A stretch of DNA of 41,687 nucleotides from Yersinia frederiksenii ATCC 33641 (lineage in GTDB: Bacteria > Pseudomonadota > Gammaproteobacteria > Enterobacterales > Enterobacteriaceae): NCBI RefSeq assembly GCF_000754805.1, contig NZ_KN150732.1:1-41687 (forward strand), written 5' to 3'. Below, piece after piece: positions 1 through 7,257 of this stretch. A program made the translations under genes and the position numbers. The notes beneath the pieces were generated by a model that was not told the origin of the DNA, ran no database searches, and saw only the letters and a program-made list of their open reading frames with translations. The first letter of the stretch is position 1, and each line of letters begins with the position of its first letter.

Positions 1-39
1 GGTATAGGAGACCGCTGTTGTTATATTGCTCATTTTCAT
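1..39 (-). CDS. Pinholin, 5' part (split by the window ends)
   Basis: This minus-strand frame starts at ATG 39 behind a strong ribosome site (GGAGGGGGAG, about 4 nt upstream) and runs off the left end after 13 residues, MKMSNITTAVSYT. It continues in frame from position 41687 into the segment that ends at 41511. The joined product is 71 residues with two hydrophobic segments and a charged C-terminus, and it lines up by eye with the phage 21 pinholin S21, also 71 residues. Pinholins form small pores in the inner membrane and depolarise it, which releases SAR endolysins; a SAR endolysin gene follows directly. The two methionines at positions 1 and 3 recall the dual start of S21, where the longer form acts as antiholin. 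The family call rests on my memory of the S21 sequence. Confidence 0.85.
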   Translation of the reverse strand, partial: MKMSNITTAVSYT

Positions 40-103
40 AGTCTCCCCCTCCCGGACGGGCTGGGCGTGTAGTGGAAATAAAAAAGGCCACCATCCGGCA
101 GCT

Positions 104-832
104 CTACTTGTTCCCTCCCGGTTTTGGATATGGGAGAGGTTTAAACAGCTTCGTGTTGAGCCGTTTTCTTGCCCGCTTATTGAGAAACTTGATATAGCGG
201 AACTGGGTAAATTTATGTGCTGTTGCACGGTGAAAATTAGCTTGAAGATGCAAGCCCCGCGCACCTGCTTTACTGGCCTTGGTTGTTAAAGCAATTTTGT
301 GGTACCACTCGCCGTCTAATTCGTAGAACGTGCTTTGATGGCTACCCACATAATCAAAGTTGCTAGCCTGATACACCACCCCGAAGCGACCGCACCGCTC
401 ATCAGCAAATGTCTGCACCCACTCAACACCGGGGTGAAGCAATTTGATAGTTTTGAGTGCGTAACTGATCGCCCGTGATTCCGTATTCGTCAGCATGTCG
501 TCGTGTACCCAGAGTCGGTTTAACTCCATGTATTGCCTGTTACCTGTTCCCTCAACGACTCGCCCTCCGCTGCTGGGGTTCATTGCGTAACCCCATTGCA
601 TAACGCCAACTAGATCGCGCCCGGAGAAAATACCGAGGTGCAAATATGAGTTGTTCACTATGCGCTTGCTGTAATGAAAGTGGATAATAACGAGGCGAGC
701 CAACCAGACGGGGATTGTGGCAACGTGCAGGTCTGAACATCCGTACCCCACGGTTACGCCGTCATAAACTACCGGAGCAGGCTTACCCACGGCGCGGGAT
801 GCGTTTTTGTAACTTAACTTTTTCATGGTCAT
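104..832 (-). CDS. mom: Mom-like adenine modification protein (methylcarbamoylation family)
   Basis: This 242-residue protein resembles the Mom family of phage Mu. Mom is a GNAT-fold enzyme that converts adenines in phage DNA to N6-(methylcarbamoyl)adenine and so protects the DNA from many restriction enzymes. Family-like stretches are [17 protein letters not shown] near the middle, [19 protein letters not shown], and the C-terminal [11 protein letters not shown]; the tail is rich in Lys/Arg. The gene lies between the predicted late promoter and the pinholin, so it should be expressed late, as in Mu. No com-like zinc-finger gene, the translational activator in Mu, is visible upstream. ATG 832 and ATG 826 are both possible starts and neither has a strong ribosome site, which would fit translational control. 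Confidence 0.8.
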   Translation of the reverse strand: MTMKKLSYKNASRAVGKPAPVVYDGVTVGYGCSDLHVATIPVWLARLVIIHFHYSKRIVNNSYLHLGIFSGRDLVGVMQWGYAMNPSSGGRVVEGTGNRQYMELNRLWVHDDMLTNTESRAISYALKTIKLLHPGVEWVQTFADERCGRFGVVYQASNFDYVGSHQSTFYELDGEWYHKIALTTKASKAGARGLHLQANFHRATAHKFTQFRYIKFLNKRARKRLNTKLFKPLPYPKPGGNK

Positions 833-977
833 ATATACAGTATTCCGTTAGGATACCACCGCTGACGTTAGCAGGGTGGGCCTTGGTTATACTCATGACC
901 GGAAACATGGGTGTAATGGCCTCTGCATGGTGCAAACATGCCGGGGTCGCCCATTTCTAACGAGTGATAGATGATAG

Positions 978-1008
978 CCGCTTGACTCAAAAGGTCAGGC
1001 GGTTTTTT
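978..1008 (+). terminator. Rho-independent terminator, plus-strand direction
   Basis: The 9-bp stem CCGCTTGAC / GTCAGGCGG (one G-T pair) has a 7-nt loop and is followed by six T on the plus strand. It would stop plus-strand transcription heading into the late promoter region. Read from the other strand it is only a hairpin in the late leader upstream of mom. Confidence 0.7.
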
Positions 1009-1028
1009 GTTGAGAGGCAGAAATAGAA

Positions 1029-1051
1029 AAACCCGCACAGATGGCGGGTTT
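1029..1051 (-). terminator. Leader terminator of the late operon (tR'-like)
   Basis: The 8-bp stem AAACCCGC / GCGGGTTT with a 7-nt loop runs into TTTTTCTATTT on the minus strand. It lies about 45 nt downstream of the predicted late promoter start, the arrangement of pR' and tR' in lambdoid phages, where Q lets polymerase read through. It could also work in the plus direction (TTTCTTTT). Confidence 0.7.
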
Positions 1052-1092
1052 CTTTTAATTTCGTCGCTTGCGTGTACAGCTCCGCGAGCTTA

Positions 1093-1127
1093 TGTCTAAA
1101 TCATATATTTTTTGTTCAAATAGTCAA
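1093..1127 (-). promoter_or_regulatory. Predicted late promoter (pR'-like)
   Basis: On the minus strand TTGACT (1127-1122) and TATGAT (1105-1100) are separated by 16 nt, each one mismatch from consensus. The promoter overlaps the end of the DUF1133 gene and points at the leader terminator, mom and the lysis genes. Just downstream, at 1078-1090, lies the perfect inverted repeat AGCTC-CGC-GAGCT, a possible Q-binding or pause element. The role is inferred from position. Confidence 0.65.
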
Positions 1128-1688
1128 AGTTTTTTTCTCAAATCTTTTTATGTCTTTATCAAAGGCATCACTCATCGGGCGATAAAGCATATATTCGGCA
1201 GTGCTAATCCAGGCATCAATACGGCGGCGACACGTTGAAATGGAAAGCTCTGGGTGTGCCTCCTGCATTTCCTCCGCCATCGTGTAACGTTTCTTTTTAT
1301 AAATGTAATGCTGCTGCAGTATCCCAATTAACCCAGGGGTCGATTGTAGAACCAGGCCAACAACCGAATCCATTAATAGCCCCTCATCATCCGTACAATA
1401 GATTAGATTACTATGGGCCTTGGGGTTGTTAAGGTCGCCAAATATCTCGAACAATTCCTCTTTTGATAAGCCTGATTTTCTCAGTTGGCTAATAGCGGCT
1501 TTTAATGCGGCTTTAGTTATTTGTTGTTTTGCCAATAATCGAGAAAATACCCCCTGAGCCCCTCCTGATTTCGCTATACGTGACCAGCGCCCCCACATCT
1601 TCAACTTACCCTTGAGCCAAATAAGCTCTAACGTATTTAAGTGTAACTCGTTGCCATCAGCCTTACCGCACGTTGTCGGATAAATCAT
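1116..1688 (-). CDS. DUF1133 family protein, Q-position late antiterminator candidate
   Basis: This 190-residue protein looks like the DUF1133 family, common as the last early gene of lambdoid phages at the place held by Q. The start ATG 1688 follows a GAGGGG ribosome site and overlaps the end of the DUF1364 gene by 4 nt. The family-like opening MIYPTTCGKA and the block GKLKMWGRWSRI are visible. The middle is helical and charged, and the segment RYTMAEEMQEAHPELSISTCRRRIDAW could form a helix-turn-helix. Directly after it come a good minus-strand promoter and a leader terminator, so the late antitermination role is well supported by context but is not shown by any catalytic motif. Confidence 0.75.
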   Translation of the reverse strand: MIYPTTCGKADGNELHLNTLELIWLKGKLKMWGRWSRIAKSGGAQGVFSRLLAKQQITKAALKAAISQLRKSGLSKEELFEIFGDLNNPKAHSNLIYCTDDEGLLMDSVVGLVLQSTPGLIGILQQHYIYKKKRYTMAEEMQEAHPELSISTCRRRIDAWISTAEYMLYRPMSDAFDKDIKRFEKKTLTI

Positions 1689-1969
1689 AATTTCCCCTCC
1701 TTTCTCAATATATTCTGTGTGCGCATAACGCCCTCTGCGTGATATAGCCGCGCCGTGTCGCCATCAATTAAACGAGTGCGCCGATCACATTCGTCATGAC
1801 ATGCACTACATCCCCATGCGGCCTGTTCATCAGAGGGTTTAATTCCGGTACCGCAGGTTCCTGCCAGTCGGTAATGAGTGAGCACCACGGTTTCAGGGTT
1901 GCCATTGCATACACCCGGAATACGGATCTGGCACTCGCGGCCCCTTGCCTCTTTGCGTAAATTAGCCAT
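1685..1969 (-). CDS. DUF1364 family protein, YbcO-like putative nuclease
   Basis: This 94-residue protein is rich in Cys and His: CQIRIPGVC near the N-terminus, THYR in the middle and CSACHDECDRR at residues about 55-65. This is the pattern of the DUF1364/YbcO family, small zinc proteins with an HNH-like fold that usually stand in the nin region before Q and are thought to cut DNA at branched or single-stranded structures. The start ATG 1969 has AGGGG just upstream and follows the DUF1367 gene by 8 nt. Neighbours on both sides are typical of this region in lambdoid phages. The nuclease role is taken from family knowledge. Confidence 0.75.
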   Translation of the reverse strand: MANLRKEARGRECQIRIPGVCNGNPETVVLTHYRLAGTCGTGIKPSDEQAAWGCSACHDECDRRTRLIDGDTARLYHAEGVMRTQNILRKEGKL

Positions 1970-1977
1970 GATTGCCC

Positions 1978-2571
1978 CTAAGCCGCATAACTCATTAATT
2001 GACTGGCGGCGTTCTCTGCCTCGGATGGATGACTGAATGATTTACTGAGAATGAAAGTCCATAGAACATTCAGCACTGCTTTGTATAAATCGTTGAATTC
2101 CAACTCGTCCATTTTCGAGAATGAAATAGAGCGAGGTTCGCGCAGCGTTGAGCCGTCCGGTAGTTCGTATAGGTCATAATGTCCCGACTCAACGGTTACC
2201 CAACGACGGAAAGCGTGGAATGATTTTGCAGTGGATAAATTCGCAGTCCGTTTACCGGCCACCAGCGCCAGATAATCATCAGCTATTTCATGAAGTACGC
2301 CCTCATTCCCCACATAGGAAATAAGTTGGCTTACATAACCGCGCAGGAATTTAAGTTCGAATGGTGATATCGCCCCGCCCCTTGGCTCCCAATATTCAAA
2401 ACCAAGGTTGAGCAGCGAGAAGAATTTACGATGAAACGGCGCATTACGCACACGTTTAAATTCGCCAGTGACAATAGTCCCCAGCTTGGTGTTTTTGACA
2501 AAATCCTCAGCATCCGGCGTGGCCGGTACCAAGATCCCACCTGTTGATTTGGTAAAACTATACTGTGCCAT
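1978..2571 (-). CDS. DUF1367 family protein
   Basis: This 197-residue protein matches the DUF1367 family found in the nin-like segment of many enterobacterial phages. Recognisable parts are the opening MAQYSFTKS, the stretch FKRVRNAPFHRKFFSLLNLGFEYW (about residues 38-61), and the later SISFSKMDELEF. No catalytic motif is obvious and the family function is unknown. A link to recombination or DNA metabolism is suggested only by its neighbours, the DUF1364 nuclease-like gene and the Q-position gene. The start ATG 2571 follows GGGGGCGGAA. A gap of about 100 nt separates it from DUF2513 upstream. Confidence 0.75.
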   Translation of the reverse strand: MAQYSFTKSTGGILVPATPDAEDFVKNTKLGTIVTGEFKRVRNAPFHRKFFSLLNLGFEYWEPRGGAISPFELKFLRGYVSQLISYVGNEGVLHEIADDYLALVAGKRTANLSTAKSFHAFRRWVTVESGHYDLYELPDGSTLREPRSISFSKMDELEFNDLYKAVLNVLWTFILSKSFSHPSEAENAASQLMSYAA

Positions 2572-2676
2572 TTCCGCCCCCGGATATATGGCACAGCAGC
2601 ACGATATTTAGGTTATCGGGTGTTCAATCCGACACTTATATAATAACAGAATCAATCGAATTATTTTCAATAAGTT
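2572..2676. other. Intergenic AT-rich segment between DUF2513 and DUF1367
   Basis: This short AT-rich stretch lies between two minus-strand genes. It contains GGCACAGCAGC followed by CGATA and TTAGGTT, a pattern also seen in the leader at 11913-11941 upstream of the 50-residue gene. No clear terminator or well-spaced promoter was found. Confidence 0.3.
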
Positions 2677-3096
2677 TTAACTGACATCAATACCAGTAAG
2701 ATCTTTAATTTTCTTCTTAGCAAACCCTTCCGCAAGAGATTTAGTCACTGACATTAATGTTGATAATCCCTCATCTTTAAAGCCAGTCTTGATTGTCTGC
2801 CAAACTTCTTTCTGTCTTAAGTCAGCAATGAAATCATGGCCCCTAGCTGTTAGCCGAAGAGGAAGTAATACCCAGTCATATCCTTCATCATCAGAATTAG
2901 AATAAACGATACCAAAGCCTTGTCCACCATCAATACGGCAGATTAACCCTTGGTCGTCGAGTAATCTCATATGAAAAACGAAATCTTCATCACACTTAAA
3001 ACCTTTTAACTCTAACTCTTCAATATTAGTTTCAGGCTTTTCCGATGACTCAAAGGCATCAAGTAAATTACGCAAATACTCGTGATTAATTTTCAT
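2677..3096 (-). CDS. DUF2513 family protein
   Basis: The protein has 139 residues from ATG 3096, chosen because AGGAG lies 7-8 nt upstream; an upstream in-frame start at 3120 would overlap the palindrome and has no ribosome site. The sequence resembles DUF2513: MKINHEYLRNLLDAFESSEKP, then a winged-helix-like FVFHMRLLDDQGLI and LRLTARGHDFIADLRQKEVW. The family is widespread in phages and may bind DNA, but its role is unknown. The gene is AT-richer than its neighbours and has non-coding flanks of 28 and 105 nt, so it may have been inserted as an independent unit. A copy of the TGTGACATGTCA palindrome sits directly on its ribosome site. Confidence 0.7.
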   Translation of the reverse strand: MKINHEYLRNLLDAFESSEKPETNIEELELKGFKCDEDFVFHMRLLDDQGLICRIDGGQGFGIVYSNSDDEGYDWVLLPLRLTARGHDFIADLRQKEVWQTIKTGFKDEGLSTLMSVTKSLAEGFAKKKIKDLTGIDVS

Positions 3097-3107
3097 TAAA
3101 TTGCTCC

Positions 3108-3121
3108 TGTGACATGTCATA
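3108..3121. repeat. Palindrome copy A (near-perfect)
   Basis: The sequence TGTGACATGTCATA contains the perfect 10-bp palindrome TGACATGTCA and lies immediately before the AGGAG ribosome site of DUF2513. It matches 12 of 14 positions of the palindrome at 10407, 12536 and 30812. Confidence 0.7.
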
Positions 3122-3124
3122 TCA

Positions 3125-3478
3125 CTATATATTTAATTTAGTCTCATGCCAGCCAAGAGTTTGCCAGCATTCACTTTCACCGATAAATGCGCAACCAAGA
3201 CTATCACCCGGTAGAGCATCACCACACTTACCACACCTGCGCCCCGCTTGCTGTTTGAGCAGCGCCTGCAGCTCGGCGTTATCTTTTCGGATCAGCATAG
3301 TGATGTATTCGTCCATGTCGTACGGTTCACGCTGTGGGCGGCGTAGGGCACAGTTCTGCTGTAACATTTCTTTCTCTTGCTGGTCTATCGTCGCTATTAA
3401 TTTATAGCTGCCACTATCACGCTCTTTCTGACGCTGTAGGCGTTTACGGGCCGCAGCCCGCTCTTTGGTATCAGTCAT
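3125..3478 (-). CDS. Hypothetical protein with four-cysteine C-terminal motif
   Basis: The protein has 117 residues from ATG 3478; the in-frame upstream ATG at 3499 is less likely because it lies deeper inside the adenine methylase gene. The N-terminus is strongly basic and alpha-helical (KERAAARKRLQRQKERD). The C-terminus carries CGKC and two further cysteines about 14 and 22 residues later, a possible zinc ribbon. The start overlaps the end of the Dam gene, so translation is probably coupled. No family was recognised with confidence. A DNA-associated role is only a guess from the basic helix and cysteines. Confidence 0.6.
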   Translation of the reverse strand: MTDTKERAAARKRLQRQKERDSGSYKLIATIDQQEKEMLQQNCALRRPQREPYDMDEYITMLIRKDNAELQALLKQQAGRRCGKCGDALPGDSLGCAFIGESECWQTLGWHETKLNI

Positions 3479-4310
3479 GCGGATGCTCCCGTTTATCAAT
3501 GTTAGGGCTGAACCATAGGCATTCTATTTTGGTGACCGTGCCGCCCATACCAGCGCTGGCCTGTGCTGATTTTGTTTCTTTGCACCACCCGGCCAGCATG
3601 TCGTTATACAGTTCGCTGTCATAACCGGAAATGATCGACATACCTTTCAATTTTCTGACCGGCTCGAGTAATTCAATATGGTCTTGCTCGGTCATTTCAT
3701 GGCGATATGAATAACCAGTTGGTTTCCAACGTTGGCGCGTTTCCGGCAAATATGGCGCATCAATGTAATTCAAAGTGCTGTCAGTATCATGATCCAGTAA
3801 CACCTGAACGGCTGGGCGGTTCTCTATCAATACGCCAAGTAAACGCGAACCAATGGCGGCTAAATTATCAGGATAAGACGCCCATAACTGCTGGGCTGTC
3901 GAATATTCTCGTTTGGTATCAGTCCTAAACCCTGATTTATTGGCTGTGGCCGATGCTGAACTAAATCCCATTGTGGCCTTAATTACCGTCCTGCGGGCCT
4001 GTTCCAATTCATCATCAATAGGCTCATAGGCAAAGTTAAACTCTTCACGGCTATATGGTGTCAGCACACATAAATCACGTAAACGTATGTTCATTACTGG
4101 ATCTTGCAGCACTCGGAATAGGTTCACAATTTCGCCATCAAGATCATTATAAACCTCAGCGTGGGAGCGGGCCTTTCTCAGTAGAACTGATGCCGCCCCC
4201 CCGAACGGCTCAACATAGCAACGGTGAGCAGGGAAAAAACTGGTTATCCATTTCGCTAATCGGAATTTTCCGCCGTGATATCTGATGACCGGATGTTTTA
4301 TCTCTGTCAT
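3471..4310 (-). CDS. Phage DNA N6-adenine methyltransferase (Dam, D12 class)
   Basis: This 279-residue enzyme should transfer methyl groups from S-adenosylmethionine to adenine N6. Motifs of the D12 class appear in order: YHGGKFRLAKW (residues 11-21, motif X), YVEPFGGAAS (32-41, SAM-binding motif I), and NYIDAPYLPETR with the catalytic tetrad DAPY at about 184-187, where most members have DPPY. The start is ATG 4310, which follows GGAGGGTGG and forms an ATGA overlap with the cytosine methylase stop, so the two methylases are translationally coupled. Target specificity (possibly GATC) cannot be read from the sequence. It probably protects phage DNA from restriction or changes gene control, for example of mom. 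Confidence 0.85.
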   Translation of the reverse strand: MTEIKHPVIRYHGGKFRLAKWITSFFPAHRCYVEPFGGAASVLLRKARSHAEVYNDLDGEIVNLFRVLQDPVMNIRLRDLCVLTPYSREEFNFAYEPIDDELEQARRTVIKATMGFSSASATANKSGFRTDTKREYSTAQQLWASYPDNLAAIGSRLLGVLIENRPAVQVLLDHDTDSTLNYIDAPYLPETRQRWKPTGYSYRHEMTEQDHIELLEPVRKLKGMSIISGYDSELYNDMLAGWCKETKSAQASAGMGGTVTKIECLWFSPNIDKREHPHD

Positions 4311-6502
4311 GCCGCCACCCTCCAGATACACAGCTCTGGCATATTCGCCCTTACCAGTGCCTCGGCAAAGGGAGGCGGTACTGCATTACCACACCTTGCC
4401 ACCTGCTCAGATTTAGGCCAGATTGTGCCGTCAATATCCCGGTCAATAATGTAATCTGGCGGGAACCCGCTGGCGTTGTACAGCTCGCGGGCAATCAACA
4501 TGCGCATGCATATATCAACGATGATGTATTCGCCCACAGATAGATATTGTGGTCGTGGCGCGGGGAATAAATGCCAGTCGTCCGGTAAATCGCTGAAATG
4601 ATCCACCAGTCGTGCGCAGTTCCATGCGTTGTAGCGCTGCTTGTCGGTCAGTGGTTCGGCATCAAGATTGCTTTCTACCAAGCCAAAACGTTCTTTGGTT
4701 GTCACAGCATGTATCGGCTCTGATAAATCCACCGCGCCGCCAGTGCCGTAATACTTGGTCAGAAATGCGTTTACCAGTCCGACATGATTACCGCCCGCGG
4801 TTAAAGTCGGTACCGGTTCGGTGATGGGTTTACCATCGCGACATGTACCACGCAGTTGTACCAGGTGAGATGTACAAAGCGCATGGTGATCAACCGTGGT
4901 GATGGTGTGTAATGGCTCGTTAATATCGATGCCTGCACCGGTATAATTGCCGCCATAATGTTTTACCAGATGAGCGGCCACCATTCCCATTGCATGACCA
5001 TTACCACCGGGGCGAATCGATGTACCGGCCGTGATAGTCGATAATGGCTCATCACATTGTTGGCCTATAGCGCCGGTCCTAAATTTGGTTATATGCGGTG
5101 CCAGTATTGCACTGGCTAACTGGCTTTTACCGCCCCCACCCGCCGTAACGGTACCCAGTGGAGTATTGATATCATTTGCCGTGCTGTTGCCGAACTGACG
5201 CACAACCACCGGCGCAGCGATAGCAAAACCATGTGTTCTAGTGATTGTTTGTAACGGGTCACGCAATGATTGCCCACGGAAACAATCATATTTGGTTTTA
5301 GTGCTGGTGTGGTTGCACTTCACTGCATACGGCTCCAGCAACAAATGCTCAGCCTTGCTGGTGATAGTGGTTAGCGGCTGATCTAGCGGATACTGCAGAC
5401 GGTCGCCACCGAAACCGGTTTGGCCCAACCTCACAATAAATGGATCAGGGTTATCGATAACAAAGCGTTGCAGCCCTTTGACGATGCGCCGCAAGGTATT
5501 ATCAGCCAAATCCTTTTTGCGACCGAAAATAGAGCGTGTTGGCTGGCTCCAGTCGATACACTCGGCCGCCGTGCGCCAAGGTTGCAACATGCCAGAAAGC
5601 ACATCTGCAGAGTTTGGTGCGCCGTGGCTTGGCTCTGGCCATACAACCGACTCGCCGTCACAACGCCCAACCACAAACAACCGCTTTCTGATAGTGGGTG
5701 TACCGTAATCACAGGCTTTTAGCTCCCGGTGATCCACGTTATACCCCAACCCCGAAACCAGTTTCACCGCCTCAGGACTATTGATATCTATCTTCAAGAA
5801 TTCACATACTTCTGCTAGTGCCGGGTGATTGCCATCAATACCGGTACCTAGCATGCCAATAAACGCCTTGAACGTTTCACCTTTACGGGCTGGATCAGGT
5901 CGGTGATTACCCTCACTATCCGTTAACAATGGCCCCCAGCCGCGAAACTCTTCGACATTTTCCAGCATCAGAAAACGTGGGCGAACTGCCAGCGCCCAGC
6001 GTAATACCACCCAGGCTAAACCACGAATTTCTTTCTTAACTGGCGTGCCACCCTTAGCTTTGGAGAAATGGCGGCAATCAGGACTGAACCAGCCAAGCAA
6101 TACCGGCAGACCGCCGGTAGATATCAGCGGGTCGACACTGAAAATATCCTCAGGATAATGCAACGTTCGCGGGTGATTAATGGCATGCATCGCCATGGCT
6201 ACCGGATTATGGTTCATCGCGATGTGTGGTTCATAGCCTAATGCTTGCTTGATTCCCTCGCAGCTCCCACCGCCACCAGCGAACCCAACGACAACCAGAC
6301 CATCCTGCAAATCAGGTCGTGCAACTGTAATTTCTTTGCGCCGCGCCCATGCATGAGCCGCCTTTTGAATGTTGCGCGGATCTTCCCGCGTCAAAAACAT
6401 TTCGTTCATCTTGGCCAGTAGCTGCTGTTGCTCTGACTCACTCATTGGGTGAACAGGAATGACTGACGAGGCGCATTGCTGAACTTCAGTAGGCCAGATC
6501 AT
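4307..6502 (-). CDS. DNA cytosine-C5 methyltransferase with tandem-repeat insert
   Basis: This 731-residue enzyme has the C5-methyltransferase motifs in order: VVGFAGGGGS (residues 71-80, SAM binding), SPDCRHFSKA with the catalytic Cys143, ENVEEF (181-186), a QxRxR-like region around YGTPTIRKR (266-274), and CGNAVPPP (about 704-711, motif X). Motif IV is variant, PDC instead of PPC. Between motifs VIII and IX, residues about 355-605, lie seven tandem units of 32-44 residues, each ending in a P-(L/V/I)-x-(T/A)-(I/V/L)-T box. The unit ends fall near 376, 416, 448, 486, 530, 563 and 596. This is where the target recognition domain normally lies, so the repeats may read DNA. The gene overlaps both neighbours by 4 nt. 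Confidence 0.9.
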   Translation of the reverse strand: MIWPTEVQQCASSVIPVHPMSESEQQQLLAKMNEMFLTREDPRNIQKAAHAWARRKEITVARPDLQDGLVVVGFAGGGGSCEGIKQALGYEPHIAMNHNPVAMAMHAINHPRTLHYPEDIFSVDPLISTGGLPVLLGWFSPDCRHFSKAKGGTPVKKEIRGLAWVVLRWALAVRPRFLMLENVEEFRGWGPLLTDSEGNHRPDPARKGETFKAFIGMLGTGIDGNHPALAEVCEFLKIDINSPEAVKLVSGLGYNVDHRELKACDYGTPTIRKRLFVVGRCDGESVVWPEPSHGAPNSADVLSGMLQPWRTAAECIDWSQPTRSIFGRKKDLADNTLRRIVKGLQRFVIDNPDPFIVRLGQTGFGGDRLQYPLDQPLTTITSKAEHLLLEPYAVKCNHTSTKTKYDCFRGQSLRDPLQTITRTHGFAIAAPVVVRQFGNSTANDINTPLGTVTAGGGGKSQLASAILAPHITKFRTGAIGQQCDEPLSTITAGTSIRPGGNGHAMGMVAAHLVKHYGGNYTGAGIDINEPLHTITTVDHHALCTSHLVQLRGTCRDGKPITEPVPTLTAGGNHVGLVNAFLTKYYGTGGAVDLSEPIHAVTTKERFGLVESNLDAEPLTDKQRYNAWNCARLVDHFSDLPDDWHLFPAPRPQYLSVGEYIIVDICMRMLIARELYNASGFPPDYIIDRDIDGTIWPKSEQVARCGNAVPPPFAEALVRANMPELCIWRVAA

Positions 6503-7005
6503 TGCGCCCCCTCACGTAGTCTTGCTGCGAAATCAAGAATATTGGAAATCTCGCCTGTATCTGCCATTACACCAACGTCAAAAGCTTGTACGTGACGGTG
6601 CTGCGCAAATTTTTCAACACCCCCCGCCTCCACATCATTAAGAGCCAGAATGGTTGCAGGGACACTAATTACTTCGTATAGCGCCTCAAATGCATCTTCT
6701 TCATAGTCGCCACATGAAGAGATGCCATCTACCGTATTCAGATGCCCCCTGTTGTAACCGGCGTTATATACATGGACGCAGGCTTGTTGGAGTGCTGCGT
6801 TCTCGGCAACAATCACATTATATTTCCCCTGCCACTCCAAACACTCCCGCTCGTAGTGCTTTGCTGTGCGCCGGTTCTTATTAGCTGATGCCACCAACTC
6901 CGCTATACGGTCAGCGATGCCGTTTAACACCTCACTTTCACGTGGTTCCACTCTTTCCGCTGCTGAACGAATTGCAGCAATCATGCCATCGGTTGATATA
7001 TTCAT
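6499..7005 (-). CDS. Hypothetical early protein, possibly Ea22-like
   Basis: This 168-residue protein has a long charged helix near residues 35-75 (KNRRTAKHYERECLEWQGKYNVIVAENAALQQA), probably coiled coil. Its second half, with ISVPATILALNDVEAGGVEKFAQHR, recalls the C-terminus of Ea22-type proteins from lambdoid early regions. That resemblance is weak and the function is unknown. The start ATG 7005 is preceded by GAGGCGAGACCAA, a one-base variant of the repeated initiation cassette of this genome. Its stop overlaps the cytosine methylase start (ATGA). Confidence 0.6.
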   Translation of the reverse strand: MNISTDGMIAAIRSAAERVEPRESEVLNGIADRIAELVASANKNRRTAKHYERECLEWQGKYNVIVAENAALQQACVHVYNAGYNRGHLNTVDGISSCGDYEEDAFEALYEVISVPATILALNDVEAGGVEKFAQHRHVQAFDVGVMADTGEISNILDFAARLREGAQ

Positions 7006-7253
7006 TTGGTCTCGCCTCTGTGGTCTCTGCGGTCACGCCAGTAATTTAAGCGCTCTTTAAAAAACTCTCGGTAATGCACCGGTACCCGTTCAATCGCTTC
7101 AAGTACATGAGCGCGGTTGGTCCTGCGCTCGTACAGGTTTTTGATTAAGCCGCTGGCTCTCAAATCAAGATTTAGCTTTTCTTGGTATTCCTGAGGCCAG
7201 AGGCAAATGTTGTACGGGAGTCCGGGCGGGAGATAATCCGATTGCCCGGTCAT
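7002..7253 (-). CDS. Hypothetical early protein, 83 residues
   Basis: This small soluble protein has a proline-rich start (SDYLPPGLPYNICLWPQEYQ) and a basic second half (YERRTNRAHVLEAIERVPVHYREFFKERLNYWRDRRDHRG). The start ATG 7253 has GGGAG 9-10 nt upstream, inside the end of the preceding gene, and the stop overlaps the next start by 4 nt. I do not recognise a family. The close packing and overlaps show that it belongs to the early operon. Confidence 0.6.
   Translation of the reverse strand: MTGQSDYLPPGLPYNICLWPQEYQEKLNLDLRASGLIKNLYERRTNRAHVLEAIERVPVHYREFFKERLNYWRDRRDHRGETK
7006..7018 (-). promoter_or_regulatory. Initiation cassette copy, variant GAGGCGAGACCAA
   Basis: This element sits directly before ATG 7005 on the minus strand and differs by one base from GAGGCAAGACCAA. 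Upstream on the transcript, 7029-7038 forms a GCG-TGAC-CGC hairpin, again showing TGAC in the loop. Confidence 0.6.
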
Positions 7254-7257
7254 GGTA

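Noticed and set aside
26-289. Plus-strand 87-codon frame at the left end
   Set aside because: Lies opposite the pinholin and mom genes, with no ribosome site; a shadow frame.
715-960. Plus-strand 81-codon reading frame over the mom start
   Set aside because: It overlaps the mom gene on the other strand, has no ribosome site and an unlikely composition; only the short 895-960 part is kept as a lead.
833-960. com-like zinc-finger gene upstream of mom
   Set aside because: I looked for a short minus-strand frame with paired cysteines as in Mu Com and saw none.
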